From CAWBJO01 sp963789175 (GTDB lineage: Bacteria; Pseudomonadota; Alphaproteobacteria; Rhizobiales; Aestuariivirgaceae), in contig CAWBJO010000005.1 in NCBI GenBank assembly GCA_963789175.1, positions 124,001-188,000 of the forward strand: a DNA stretch of 64,000 nucleotides. The letters run 5' to 3'. The notes below the pieces were generated by a model. It saw only the letters and a program-made list of their open reading frames with translations, did not search any database and had not been told where the DNA came from. How positions within the stretch are numbered: position 1 is the first letter of the stretch; each line of letters opens with the position of its first letter. A program made the position numbers and the translations under genes. This document shows, piece by piece, positions 1 through 9,428 of the stretch.

Positions 1-129
1 ACCCGTGACGACTGCAGATTTGCCCTCAAGACCCGGTACCATTGCGACCCGAACTGACATCCGGGCCATTATCCATAAGGGAACTTGTGCTGCAAGCGCG
101 AGCGCGTAACGCTTGCGGGCATGGCGATG

Positions 130-957
130 TCAGGCGGGCAGCCCGCCCTCCCTGAGGTGCCGCAACCAGCGCGCCCCACGCTCGTCGTCGCCATAGGGCC
201 ACCTGGTATCGTCGGCAACGCGATAGCCTGGGGCGAGGTTGCCGCGGAGCTCCTTGCAGACCACGTTGGCGGCTTTCGTCCAGCCGAGCGCGGCGTAGCT
301 CGCCACGATGTTTTTTTGGATGAGCGCATGTGGCCGGGGAATCTGTAGGAGGGCCTTCAGCGACATGAGGGCGTATGTCTCCTCCTTCGCCTGGTCGAAC
401 GCGCCGAGCTCGTAGTAGGCCCAGCCCAAGGCCCAAAAGTGCGTTTTGGGGAAGTCGCTGCCTTGCATTTCGCCTTCGATGATCTCGATCGCGGACTCGA
501 TGTCCGTCTGGTTCCCGTTGAAGATAAGGGCATCCGCCTGTTCGACCTTGAGGCAGCTCAGGTTGAAGGGGATCGCCTGCGTCTTGGCAAGTTCGAGCGC
601 CTTTCCGAAGGAATTCATGGCATTGGTGAAGTCACGACTGTAAACACAGGCGGCTGCGAGGCTCCAATGGTTCTCGTAGTCGTCCGGTCCGTGCGTGCAG
701 GCGAGTTTGGCGTGGTGCATCACTTTGTCGAGCGTCACGTCGTTGTCCTCGGCGATGTCGGCCCGGTTCCAGCCATGGAGATAGGCGAGGAGCAATGAGT
801 AGGAGAGATAGCCGTGGGCGCGCGCGAAATCGTCCTTCTCGGCAATCGCCTGCTTGAAAAAGCTCCGGGCCACGCGGTTGGAGCCGGCGGTCATCTGGCG
901 CGCCGACTGCGCTCCCTGGATGTAGAACTCGAGTTCTCTATTGATCGGGTTGGTCAT
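130..957 (-). CDS. TPR-type protein, paralogue of the neighbouring cyclase C-terminus
   Basis: A 275-residue helical repeat protein without a signal peptide or catalytic domain. It aligns by eye with the C-terminal third of the adenylate cyclase just upstream. Both share the order NR-A-FK-AIA, YGYLSY/HGYLSY, ENHWSLA, a CREFDAAM/SRDFTNAM block, and an ending with WPY then LR..GLP. It starts 21 bp after the cyclase stop, with GGAG before the ATG, so the two are probably co-transcribed. I infer a partial tandem duplication that kept only the TPR part. It could act as a scaffold or a modulator of the cyclase, but no function is demonstrated. The gene is real with high confidence. Confidence 0.8.
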   Translation of the reverse strand: MTNPINRELEFYIQGAQSARQMTAGSNRVARSFFKQAIAEKDDFARAHGYLSYSLLLAYLHGWNRADIAEDNDVTLDKVMHHAKLACTHGPDDYENHWSLAAACVYSRDFTNAMNSFGKALELAKTQAIPFNLSCLKVEQADALIFNGNQTDIESAIEIIEGEMQGSDFPKTHFWALGWAYYELGAFDQAKEETYALMSLKALLQIPRPHALIQKNIVASYAALGWTKAANVVCKELRGNLAPGYRVADDTRWPYGDDERGARWLRHLREGGLPA

Positions 958-978
958 GAATCGGGTGCTCCGTTTCCG

Positions 979-2736
979 TCAGTCGGGTAGGCCGGCCGTG
1001 CGAAGGTCGGCCACGAAAGCCTCGCGAAGCTCGGCATGCTTGTAGGGCCACAGGTCTTCTCGCGCCAGCGTGTAGGCGGCATCCTCCGCCATGAACTTGC
1101 GGGCCGTCTCGAGTGCCTCGTCGAGCCGCCCGAGTCGTGCATAGGCGGCCGCCTGGTGCCGGCGGGCGAGATTGGGCAGCCGGACGATCCGTCCGAGCGC
1201 CGAGAGGCAGTCCTCGTAGCGGCCGGCATGGTAGAAGGCGACGCCGATGGTCCACAGGTACGATTCCGGATAGATCGGGTCGAGGCGCATGGCCTTCTCG
1301 ATGTGCCGGATCGATTCCTCGGCCTTGCCGATGAAGACGTTGGCCTCGGCCATGTCTATGAGAAGCGCGGCGCAATTCGGATTCATGTCGAGGGAGCGGG
1401 CGAAGGCCGACATCGCCGCATCGAACTCGCGGCAATAGAGATAGGCCATTGCTAGGCTCCAGTGGTTTTCGAAGTTGCCGGGCCCGAGCGTCACCGCCTT
1501 CTGACCCAACGAGCGCGCCTCCGCCAGCGTCGTGTGGTCGCTCGCCCATCCGCCGATCCAGGCCTGCAGCATGGTGTAGGAGAGGTAGCCGTAGGCGGAG
1601 GCGAAGTTCGGGTCGAGGGCGATCGCCTTCTTGAAATAGAGCTGCGCCATGCGGTTCGACTGGGCGGTCCAGTCGCGCCAGGCGGCGCGGCCGCGCAGGT
1701 AGACGTCGTACGCCTCGATGCTGTGCGGCTCCTTGTGCATGACGCGATTCCGCTCGGTCATGTCGACGCGCGACACCAGCGTGGCGACGATGGTGCTGAC
1801 GATCTCGTCCTCGAGGCTGAAGAAGTCGTTCGCCGACCGGTCGTAGCGTTCTGCCCACAGGTGACGTCCCGAGGCCGACTCGATGAGCTGGACGTTGATC
1901 CGTATCCGGTCGCCGCCGCGCTGGACGCTGCCCTCGACGACGTAGCGCACGCCGAGCTCCCGGCCGACGTCCTGGATCTTCACCGAGCGCTGCTTGTAGG
2001 TGAAGACCGAATGGCTGGCGATCACGAACAGCTCGGAGAATTTCGACAGCTCGGTCAGGATGTCGTTGGTGATGCCGTCGCTGAAATAGCTCTGGTCGGC
2101 ATCGCTGCTGAGACTGTGGAACGGCAGCACGGCAATCGACGGCGCGCTGGCGCCGCCTCCTGCCAAGGCGGCCGGCGGCGGCTCGCCGGCTTTTTGACCC
2201 TTCGCCAGGACCCGGAAGACGCGCACCGGCTCGGCAATGCTCTTGAGTTTATGCTCGCCCAGATCCTCGAACGTCACGTCGAGCTTGCCGACGACATGCC
2301 GATGCGCGTCGGCCGACAGCGCGATGCCGCCCGGTTCGGCAATGACCTGAAGTCTGGCCGCCATGTTCACGCCGTCACCGTAGATGTCGTCTGGCTCGAC
2401 GATGATGTCGCCGAGATTGATTCCCATTCTGTAGGCGAGACCCGGCCTGTCGCTGCCGACCACGCGTTCGGCCAGCGCCCGCTGGATCTCCATCGCCCCT
2501 TTGACGCAGTCGACGATGCTTGAGAACTCGGCGAGCAGGCCGTCGCCGGTCGTCTTGACCACCCTGCCGCGGTGCTCGGAGATCTGTGGCACGAAGACCG
2601 TCTCGAGGTCGTCCTTGTATTGGTGGTAGGTGGCGGATTCGGCGACGCGCATGCGTCCGCTGTACCCGACCGCATCCGCGACCAGAACCGCTGCCAGGCG
2701 CCGAACCTGCTGCTTTTCCGACAAGGCCTTCCCCAT
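979..2736 (-). CDS. Class III adenylate/guanylate cyclase with TolB-like and TPR regions
   Basis: A 585-residue cytosolic protein. The N-terminal class III cyclase domain (about residues 10-185) has VADAVGYS with the first metal Asp, TTGDGLLAEF with the second, and GDGVNMAARLQ with the transition-state Asn and Arg. All key residues are kept, so cyclic nucleotide synthesis from ATP or GTP is likely. A TolB-like part follows (APSIAVLPF, then GGDRIRINVQL and AERYDR), then TPR repeats to the end. This architecture is common in Rhizobiales. I chose ATG 2736 because MGKALSEKQQ matches family N-termini. An ATG at 2745 is equally possible and the frame stays open to 2865. The downstream gene copies its TPR part. 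Confidence 0.9.
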   Translation of the reverse strand: MGKALSEKQQVRRLAAVLVADAVGYSGRMRVAESATYHQYKDDLETVFVPQISEHRGRVVKTTGDGLLAEFSSIVDCVKGAMEIQRALAERVVGSDRPGLAYRMGINLGDIIVEPDDIYGDGVNMAARLQVIAEPGGIALSADAHRHVVGKLDVTFEDLGEHKLKSIAEPVRVFRVLAKGQKAGEPPPAALAGGGASAPSIAVLPFHSLSSDADQSYFSDGITNDILTELSKFSELFVIASHSVFTYKQRSVKIQDVGRELGVRYVVEGSVQRGGDRIRINVQLIESASGRHLWAERYDRSANDFFSLEDEIVSTIVATLVSRVDMTERNRVMHKEPHSIEAYDVYLRGRAAWRDWTAQSNRMAQLYFKKAIALDPNFASAYGYLSYTMLQAWIGGWASDHTTLAEARSLGQKAVTLGPGNFENHWSLAMAYLYCREFDAAMSAFARSLDMNPNCAALLIDMAEANVFIGKAEESIRHIEKAMRLDPIYPESYLWTIGVAFYHAGRYEDCLSALGRIVRLPNLARRHQAAAYARLGRLDEALETARKFMAEDAAYTLAREDLWPYKHAELREAFVADLRTAGLPD

Positions 2737-2886
2737 CGCTGGCATTGTTCTGCACCGGATAACATTCTCGCTCCAGGGTCGTAAGGTCAATTCGAAGAAA
2801 CATAAATGACGAACGGGACTGGCGCTGTGGCATTCCCCACAATCGGAGCGGGCGCTTAAGGCCATGATGCATAGACATTTTATGGG

Positions 2887-4518
2887 TTAGAAACGGGCAG
2901 TCGGCTCAGTCCACACGGCCTTTTCGGCGTCCCACGTCCCGTGGTCCGGCGCGACCCCGCCAAGATCCTGCTTGCGTACCCGCAAGGTGGGTGTGCGGGG
3001 GAAATCGGTGGAATGAAACGCCAGATATCGCGGCGCCTTGTGGGCGGCGAGCTTCCCCCGGCAGAAGGCGACGATGGCATCGGCCTCGTCCTGCGACACG
3101 CGGTCGGGCCGCACCCAGAGATGCGCCTTGACCTCTTCCTGCCGTACGGGGTCGGGAAACGCCACGACCGCCGCATCGATCACCAGGGGATGGGTCCGCA
3201 GGACGGCTTCCACCTCGGAGGCCGAGATGTTCATTCCCGACCTCCGGATGATGTCCTTGCGGCGCCCCACGAAGGTGTAGAGGCCGCGTGTGTCCCTTCT
3301 CGCCACGTCGCCGGAATGGAACCAGCCGCCCCGCATCGCCTCCGCCGTGGCCGCGCTGTCGTTGAGATAGCCGCGGAACAGGCCGGGCCCACGGATCAGG
3401 AGTTCGCCGTCCGCGCCCTCGGGCACATCGTTGCCGTCCGCATCGACGATGCGGAGCTCGATCTCCGGCATGGCCGCGCCCATCGTGCCGGAACCGACCA
3501 GTTCGCCGGCGAGCCGTGACGGCACGCGGGTGACCCAGCCGGCCTCCGTGCTTCCATAGCTGTCGAGAAAGGAGACGCCGAACCGGTCGTTGAGCTCCCG
3601 GTGCAGCTCGGCAGGGACGAGGGCGCACACGACGGTCTTCAGCCGGTGCCGGCGTTCCTGGGGCTGGGGAGCCTGCTTCAGGAGCAGGATCGGCATCGAG
3701 GCGAGCAGGAACAGCTCGCTCACCCGATGTTCGACGACCACCTGCCAGAACCGCGACGCCGAGAACCGGCGCATGGCGACGAGCGTGCCGCCGCAATGGA
3801 GCGCGCAGAGCAGGAGCTGCATGGCATCGGCGTTGTAGAAGGGCAGGCAGCAAAGTGGCCGATGCCCCTCGGCGGCGCCGGTCAATCGCAGATGCACGTC
3901 GCACAGCCTGAGCCACCAGTCGTGGTCGAGCATGCAGCCTTTCGGTGAGCCGGTCGTGCCCGAGGTGTAGTACACCGTCGCGAGGTCTTTGCGTCCCCTC
4001 GATATCGGGCGCAGTGCAGGTGCCGGCGCGCGCCCACCGGTCGTGTCCCAGCCGAAGGGTTCCGGTCCCTCGAGCAGCAGCACCTCGCGCAGGGTGGCGC
4101 ACTGGCCGCGGATCGGCTCGATCACCGGCAGCTGCTCGGGGCTCGTGAGCAGGAGCACGCTGCCGGAATCGCTCAGGACATGGGCGGCATCGTGGGAACG
4201 CAGGGCAGGCGACATCGATACGAGGACGCCGCCTGCCATGAGCACGCCGATGAAGGCGATCATGCATTCGGCGCGGTTCTCGATCATCATCGCCACGGGT
4301 TCGCCGGGAGCGATGATCTCCTGCAGCCGCGCGGCCAGCCGGCGCGCCTGGTCGATGAGTGTGTCCCTGCTCACGATGGTGCCGTCATCGAGGATGATCG
4401 CCGGAGCCTCCGTGACCCGCGCGCATCCCGCCACCGCCATGTCGATGACCGATTCGTTGGGAACCGCGCTCCACGCCGGCGGCACTCCGGAGTGCAGATG
4501 GGTGATGCCGGGACTCAT
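2887..4518 (-). CDS. AMP-dependent acyl-CoA synthetase/ligase
   Basis: A 543-residue member of the ANL adenylating superfamily, expected to activate a carboxylic acid to an acyl-AMP and then an acyl-CoA. The P-loop YYTSGTTGSPKG, the adenine-binding DSYGSTEAG, the hinge region (FVGRRKDIIRRSGMNIS) and the C-terminal catalytic Lys region (RTPTLRVRKQD) are all present. Overall layout resembles crotonobetaine/carnitine-CoA ligase CaiC, but the substrate cannot be read from sequence. The start at 4518 overlaps the glycosylase stop by 4 nt (ATGA), giving translational coupling. The frame extends upstream to 4677, inside the glycosylase gene. Confidence 0.9.
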   Translation of the reverse strand: MSPGITHLHSGVPPAWSAVPNESVIDMAVAGCARVTEAPAIILDDGTIVSRDTLIDQARRLAARLQEIIAPGEPVAMMIENRAECMIAFIGVLMAGGVLVSMSPALRSHDAAHVLSDSGSVLLLTSPEQLPVIEPIRGQCATLREVLLLEGPEPFGWDTTGGRAPAPALRPISRGRKDLATVYYTSGTTGSPKGCMLDHDWWLRLCDVHLRLTGAAEGHRPLCCLPFYNADAMQLLLCALHCGGTLVAMRRFSASRFWQVVVEHRVSELFLLASMPILLLKQAPQPQERRHRLKTVVCALVPAELHRELNDRFGVSFLDSYGSTEAGWVTRVPSRLAGELVGSGTMGAAMPEIELRIVDADGNDVPEGADGELLIRGPGLFRGYLNDSAATAEAMRGGWFHSGDVARRDTRGLYTFVGRRKDIIRRSGMNISASEVEAVLRTHPLVIDAAVVAFPDPVRQEEVKAHLWVRPDRVSQDEADAIVAFCRGKLAAHKAPRYLAFHSTDFPRTPTLRVRKQDLGGVAPDHGTWDAEKAVWTEPTARF

Positions 4519-5123
4519 GGCGGGCTCAGCCACTTCGGGCCGCTGACGAACGGGTTGCCGCGCTCGTAGAAGCGATGCAGGCGCTCGACCTCCTTGGTGA
4601 TTCCGATGCGCACGCTCATGCCGATCGGCCGTCGCCGCTTGACGGCCGTGCCGAGCCACAGCTGCGCCGATCGGCACAGATCGATCCCGTCGCAGCTGCG
4701 GTCGATGCCGAGGGCCTGGGCAAGCCGGCCGGGTCCGCGCGTCAGGTCAAGTAGACGCTCCGTGCGCCGCCGCGCCATCATCTGCTCGATCCCCTCGAGC
4801 GGCTCGAGTGCGCGGATGAGCACGCCGCCTCCGATGCCGTGCTCCTCGCTCGAAACGTTGAGCATGAACGACAGGCCGTAGTTGAGATAGATGTAGGCAT
4901 GGCCGCGCTTGAGGAACAGCGACTGGTTGCTTGCCGTCAGCCCACGGAAGGCATGGCCGCTCGCATCGCCGACCGCGTAGGCTTCCGTCTCCACGATGCG
5001 GCCGCTGAGGCGAGCGCCCGCGAGCCTCCTGACCACGGTTTTGCCGATCAGGTAGCGCGCCAGGGTTAGAGTGTCGGGCGGCAGTTCCACGCGCGTCAGA
5101 CGCAGCGGAAGGTCGGGCTTCAC
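4515..5123 (-). CDS. mpg: DNA-3-methyladenine glycosylase (MPG/AAG family)
   Basis: A 202-residue base-excision repair enzyme of the eukaryotic-type AAG fold. GRIVETEAY carries the catalytic Glu. RGHAYIYLNYGLSFMLNV and LTRGPGRLAQALGI are the other family signatures. It would remove alkylated purines from DNA. Length is normal for the family (about 180-210). It is the first gene of a two-gene unit with the acyl-CoA ligase, a pairing with no obvious functional reason. It is transcribed divergently from the ABC exporter across a 63-bp gap. Confidence 0.93.
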   Translation of the reverse strand: MKPDLPLRLTRVELPPDTLTLARYLIGKTVVRRLAGARLSGRIVETEAYAVGDASGHAFRGLTASNQSLFLKRGHAYIYLNYGLSFMLNVSSEEHGIGGGVLIRALEPLEGIEQMMARRRTERLLDLTRGPGRLAQALGIDRSCDGIDLCRSAQLWLGTAVKRRRPIGMSVRIGITKEVERLHRFYERGNPFVSGPKWLSPP

Positions 5124-5147
5124 GCGGGGCCTCCGCTTCTGCTATAG
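5119..5147 (+). promoter_or_regulatory. Candidate promoter for the ABC-2 exporter
   Basis: TTCACG (5119-5124), a 17-bp spacer, then CTATAG (5142-5147), about 40 bp before the exporter ATG. The 12 bases CTTCTGCTATAG recur exactly before the HyuA-like gene at 32215-32226. Read by eye only. Confidence 0.35.
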
Positions 5148-5186
5148 GGGCGGCCCCGAACCGGGAACTTTCTGAACTGGCGCAGC

Positions 5187-6106
<920 letters not shown>

Positions 6107-6110
<4 letters not shown>

Positions 6111-6868
6111 ACCACAGAGCCATAGCCGCGATCTACTATTTCGAGATGGCCCGGGCCTTCCGGACGCTTTTCCAGAGCATCGTCTCGCCGGTCATATCGA
6201 CGACCCTCTACTTCGTCGTCTTCGGCGCAGCCATCGGCACCCGCATCACGGAGATCGACGGCATCTCCTACGGGGCCTTCATCGTGCCGGGCCTCATCAT
6301 GCTGTCGCTCCTCACCCAGAGCATCGCCAATGCGTCGTTCGGCATCTACTTCCCGCGCTTCATCGGCACGATCTACGAGCTCCTGTCTGCGCCCGTTTCA
6401 TATCTCGAGATCGTCATCGGCTATGTCGGCGCCGCCGCCACCAAATCCCTAATCCTAGGCGTGATCATTCTTATCACCGCAAGCTTCTTCGTGCCGGTCG
6501 TCGTCATGCATCCCTTCTGGATGCTCCTTTTCCTGGTCCTCACCGCGGTGACCTTCTGCCTGTTCGGATTCATCATCGGCATCTGGGCCGACGGCTTCGA
6601 GAAGCTCCAGATCATTCCGCTTCTCATCATCACGCCGCTCACCTTCCTCGGCGGGACGTTCTATTCGATCGACGTGCTCCCGCCTTTTTGGCGGACCGTC
6701 ACGCTGTTCAACCCGATCGTCTACCTGGTCAGCGGCTTTCGCTGGAGCTTCTACGAGAGCGCCGACGTCGGCGTGGAAGTGAGCCTCGCCATGACGCTCG
6801 CCTTCTTGGCGCTGTGTATTGTAGTCATCTGGTGGATCTTCAGGACCGGCTATCGGCTGAAGAACTAA
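6107..6868 (+). CDS. ABC-2 type exporter, permease
   Basis: A 253-residue inner-membrane protein with about six hydrophobic segments, including stretches near residues 25-45, 60-75, 105-130 and 140-165. It has the ABC-2 family feature LTFLGGTFYSIDVLP before the last segments. It partners the ATPase upstream through a 4-nt overlap. Its last 29 bp overlap the convergent esterase gene at 6840-6868. Confidence 0.9.
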
Positions 6869-7478
6869 GCCACGCCGTCCATTCCTGGACGATGCTGACG
6901 TCAGCCTGCGTAAGGCCGTGGCCAGCCGGCAGCGTGCGGTGGTCGACGCTTGCGCCCCGCTCGCCGAGGAGTGCCGCCAGCCGGCCGGCATTCTCGGCCG
7001 GGATGATGGGATCCATGCTGCCCGACAGGATGAGCACCGGCTTTCCCGCGAGGTCCGCCTGCGGCGCCGATTTCAGCGGCACCATGGCGCGGAGGAGGGC
7101 GCCGCCGGCGAGCGCCTCCGGATGCAGCAGCAGCACGGCGGCGGCGATGTTGGCGCCGTTCGAGAACCCGAGCGCCACGGGCGCATCGATCGCGTAGGCT
7201 TGCCGGGCTTCCGCGATGAATTCTGCAAGCTCTCCGGCGCGCTGTCGGAGGTCGTCTTCGTCGAACACGCCTTCCGCCAGGCGTCGGAAGAATCGCGGCG
7301 CGCCGTTCTCGAGCACCTTGCCGCGCGGCGACAGCAGGGCGGATTGGGGCGCCACCGCGCGGCCGAGCGCGATCAGGTCGTTCTCGTCGCCGCCCGTGCC
7401 GTGGAGCAGGAGGAGCGGCGGTCCCGGGGTTTCTCCCGCCGGCTCGAAACGGTGGATATGCGACAGCGGACTGCTCAT
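6840..7478 (-). CDS. Carboxylesterase/phospholipase-type hydrolase (MhqD-like)
   Basis: A 212-residue cytosolic alpha/beta hydrolase of the phospholipase/carboxylesterase family. The oxyanion region is LLLHGTGGDEND, the nucleophile elbow is GFSNGAN, the acid lies in SGSMDPIIP and the His in PAGHGLT, so the catalytic triad is complete. It follows the ring-cleavage dioxygenase with a 4-bp gap. Bacillus mhqE-mhqD, a quinone/hydroquinone detoxification pair, has the same two-gene layout. I took ATG 7478 because the frame upstream of it (open to 8114) is a shadow of the dioxygenase. The 3' end overlaps the permease gene on the other strand. Confidence 0.88.
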   Translation of the reverse strand: MSSPLSHIHRFEPAGETPGPPLLLLHGTGGDENDLIALGRAVAPQSALLSPRGKVLENGAPRFFRRLAEGVFDEDDLRQRAGELAEFIAEARQAYAIDAPVALGFSNGANIAAAVLLLHPEALAGGALLRAMVPLKSAPQADLAGKPVLILSGSMDPIIPAENAGRLAALLGERGASVDHRTLPAGHGLTQADVSIVQEWTAWLSSSADSRS

Positions 7479-7482
7479 CGCC

Positions 7483-8412
7483 TCACGCGACCTCGGGCAA
7501 TTGCGCCTCGATGTCGCGTCGGTTCGCCTCGAGGAACGGGGGCAGCTTGAGCGCCTGGCCGAGCTTGTCCGGCGCCTCGTCGATTTCGAAGCCCGGTCCG
7601 TCGGTGGCGATCTCGAACAGCACACCGCCCGGCTCGCGGAAGTAGACCGACCGGAAATACTGGCGATCCTTCTGCTCGGTGGGTCGGATGCGGTAGCGGG
7701 CGGCGAGTTTCTCCGCCATATCGGCCTGCATCGCATCGTCGTTCGCCCGGAAGGCGATGTGGTGGATCGACCCCGCGCCCATGCGGGCCGGCAAAAAACC
7801 GCCGGCGGCACGAATTTCCATGACTGCGCCGACACTGGTGCTGCCCGATTCGAGCCGAACCCGCGTCTCTTCGCGACCGGTTTCCGAATAGCCCAGGATG
7901 CCGAGCACCGCGGCGGTCGGGTCAGACTCGTCGACCAGCAGGCTGGCGCCGTGCAGCCCGCGAATGGCGTGCTCGGCCTCGACCGGGCCGTCGCTCCACG
8001 CCTGGCCGGCTCTGGCCCGCGGCAGCCCGACCAAAGCGAGGCGCATTCCGTCCGGGTCGCGAAACGGCAGGCGGTTCTCGCCGAACACCGTTTCGGGCTT
8101 GTCGTGCGCAACACCCTTTTCGACGAAGCGGTGCGTCCAGAATCCGAATGAATCCTCCGGCACGCGCAGGAGAACCTCGGCCACCTCGCCGATCCCGAGC
8201 CGCCCCGCCGCGATCCCGTCCCAGGGAAAGAAAGTGATGAGCGTGCCCGGCGCCCCTGCGGCGTCGCCGAAATAGAAGTGATAGGTCGTGGGATCGTCGA
8301 AGTTTACCGTCTTCTTGACCAGTCTCAGGCCAAGGGTCCGCGTGTAGAACGCGAGATTGCGCTGCGCATTGCCGGCAATGGCAGTGATGTGATGGATCCC
8401 GTTCTCCTGCAT
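7483..8412 (-). CDS. Ring-cleaving dioxygenase, VOC superfamily (MhqE/MhqO-like)
   Basis: A 309-residue protein of two vicinal-oxygen-chelate modules. Metal-ligand His residues are expected in HHITAI near the N-terminus and HHIAFR in the second half. The metal Glu lies in REPGGVLFEIA. The family includes hydroquinone or quinone ring-cleaving dioxygenases. Known relatives are paired with the esterase found immediately downstream here, which supports a role in detoxifying aromatic electrophiles. No MarR-type regulator lies next to the pair. Confidence 0.88.
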   Translation of the reverse strand: MQENGIHHITAIAGNAQRNLAFYTRTLGLRLVKKTVNFDDPTTYHFYFGDAAGAPGTLITFFPWDGIAAGRLGIGEVAEVLLRVPEDSFGFWTHRFVEKGVAHDKPETVFGENRLPFRDPDGMRLALVGLPRARAGQAWSDGPVEAEHAIRGLHGASLLVDESDPTAAVLGILGYSETGREETRVRLESGSTSVGAVMEIRAAGGFLPARMGAGSIHHIAFRANDDAMQADMAEKLAARYRIRPTEQKDRQYFRSVYFREPGGVLFEIATDGPGFEIDEAPDKLGQALKLPPFLEANRRDIEAQLPEVA

Positions 8413-8520
8413 GGTCTCTCCGCCTCCGCGCTCAAGGCCGGCTCCAGGATAGACAAGGCGGCAGGCGCAGAGAAGGTTCCATGCCGGGCCGCGGTCGGTC
8501 CGCTCGGAACGGGTGACGTT

Positions 8521-8745
8521 TCAGTTGAGAGCGGCGCGCGTTCTCGGCACGGCGTCGCGCAGCAGTTCGCGGCGCAGCTTGCGGGCCTGCTCGCTCAAGT
8601 CGGTGGCATTCGCCATGTACCGAGCCTGGACGCGGGCGAGGCGGTCGCGGACGGATCGCGCGAGGGCGCGGCTGGCGACCGGAGCATGCACGGGGAGCGC
8701 TCCCTTCTTCTTCTGCGCAACGGACTTTGCATATCTGTTACGCAT
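8521..8745 (-). CDS. Small basic protein of unknown function
   Basis: A 74-residue, Arg/Lys/Ala-rich protein with no Cys or membrane segment. I keep it because AGAGAGG sits 6 bp before the ATG and nothing overlaps it. Residues 35-65 look helical (SVRDRLARVQARYMAN, EQARKLRRELL). I do not recognise the family. It lies alone between two minus-strand genes and a plus-strand OsmC gene. Confidence 0.55.
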   Translation of the reverse strand: MRNRYAKSVAQKKKGALPVHAPVASRALARSVRDRLARVQARYMANATDLSEQARKLRRELLRDAVPRTRAALN

Positions 8746-8998
8746 CGAGAGCCTCTCTTCGATAAAGGAAACCGCCGCCGTTCAGCCTATGGAAAAAACT
8801 CTTAAGGAAGGGTTAGACGCCTGTCCTTGGAAGGAGCGCCCGAGTCTCTGCACGGAACGAGTCGGGTCAAGTCGAAATCCCCGGTTATGCCCCGAAATCT
8901 GCGCGATTCCCGGGTTGTCGCCGGTCGGTTTTGAACTCGACGTCGCTGGCGCGATGACATAGCCTTTCCCTCGATGCACTATGCGAAGGAGTGAAGTC

Positions 8999-9424
8999 AT
9001 GATTGTTCGCACGTCGACGGCAGAATGGCAGGGCACGCTGCGCGAGGGCCGCGGCCACATGCGAATCGGCAAGGGGGCATATGACGGCGAGTACTCCTTC
9101 GGTTCGCGTTTCGAAAGCGGCGCCGGCACCAATCCCGAGGAGCTGATCGGTGCCGCCCATGCCGGATGCTTCTCCATGCAGCTGTCGGGCGTCCTGACCG
9201 CCGACGGACATCCGCCCAAGAGCATCCGGACGACCGCCAAGGTTCGCATGGAAGTGGGCGCCGGGGGTGCCGACATCACTGCGATCGATCTCGAGACCGA
9301 AGGTGAAGTGCCCGGCATCGACGCGGCAGCGTTCACCAAGGCGGCCGAGCGCGCCAAGGAGATCTGCCCCGTGTCGAAGGCGCTGAAGGCGGTGAAGGTC
9401 AATTTGAAGGCGACGCTGAAGTAG
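8999..9424 (+). CDS. OsmC family peroxiredoxin-like protein
   Basis: A 141-residue OsmC/Ohr-fold protein that would reduce organic hydroperoxides through two cysteines. These lie in AAHAGCFSMQLSG and KEICPVSKAL, at the family positions. It resembles OsmC more than Ohr. ATG 8999 was chosen because AAGGAG lies 7 bp upstream. The in-frame ATG at 8981 has no such site. It ends 4 bp from the convergent selenoprotein-B-like gene. Confidence 0.92.
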   Translation: MIVRTSTAEWQGTLREGRGHMRIGKGAYDGEYSFGSRFESGAGTNPEELIGAAHAGCFSMQLSGVLTADGHPPKSIRTTAKVRMEVGAGGADITAIDLETEGEVPGIDAAAFTKAAERAKEICPVSKALKAVKVNLKATLK

Positions 9425-9428
9425 CAGG

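Noticed and set aside
1462..2523. 353-codon plus-strand frame over the cyclase
   Set aside because: Antisense shadow, and the cyclase motifs on the other strand are complete.
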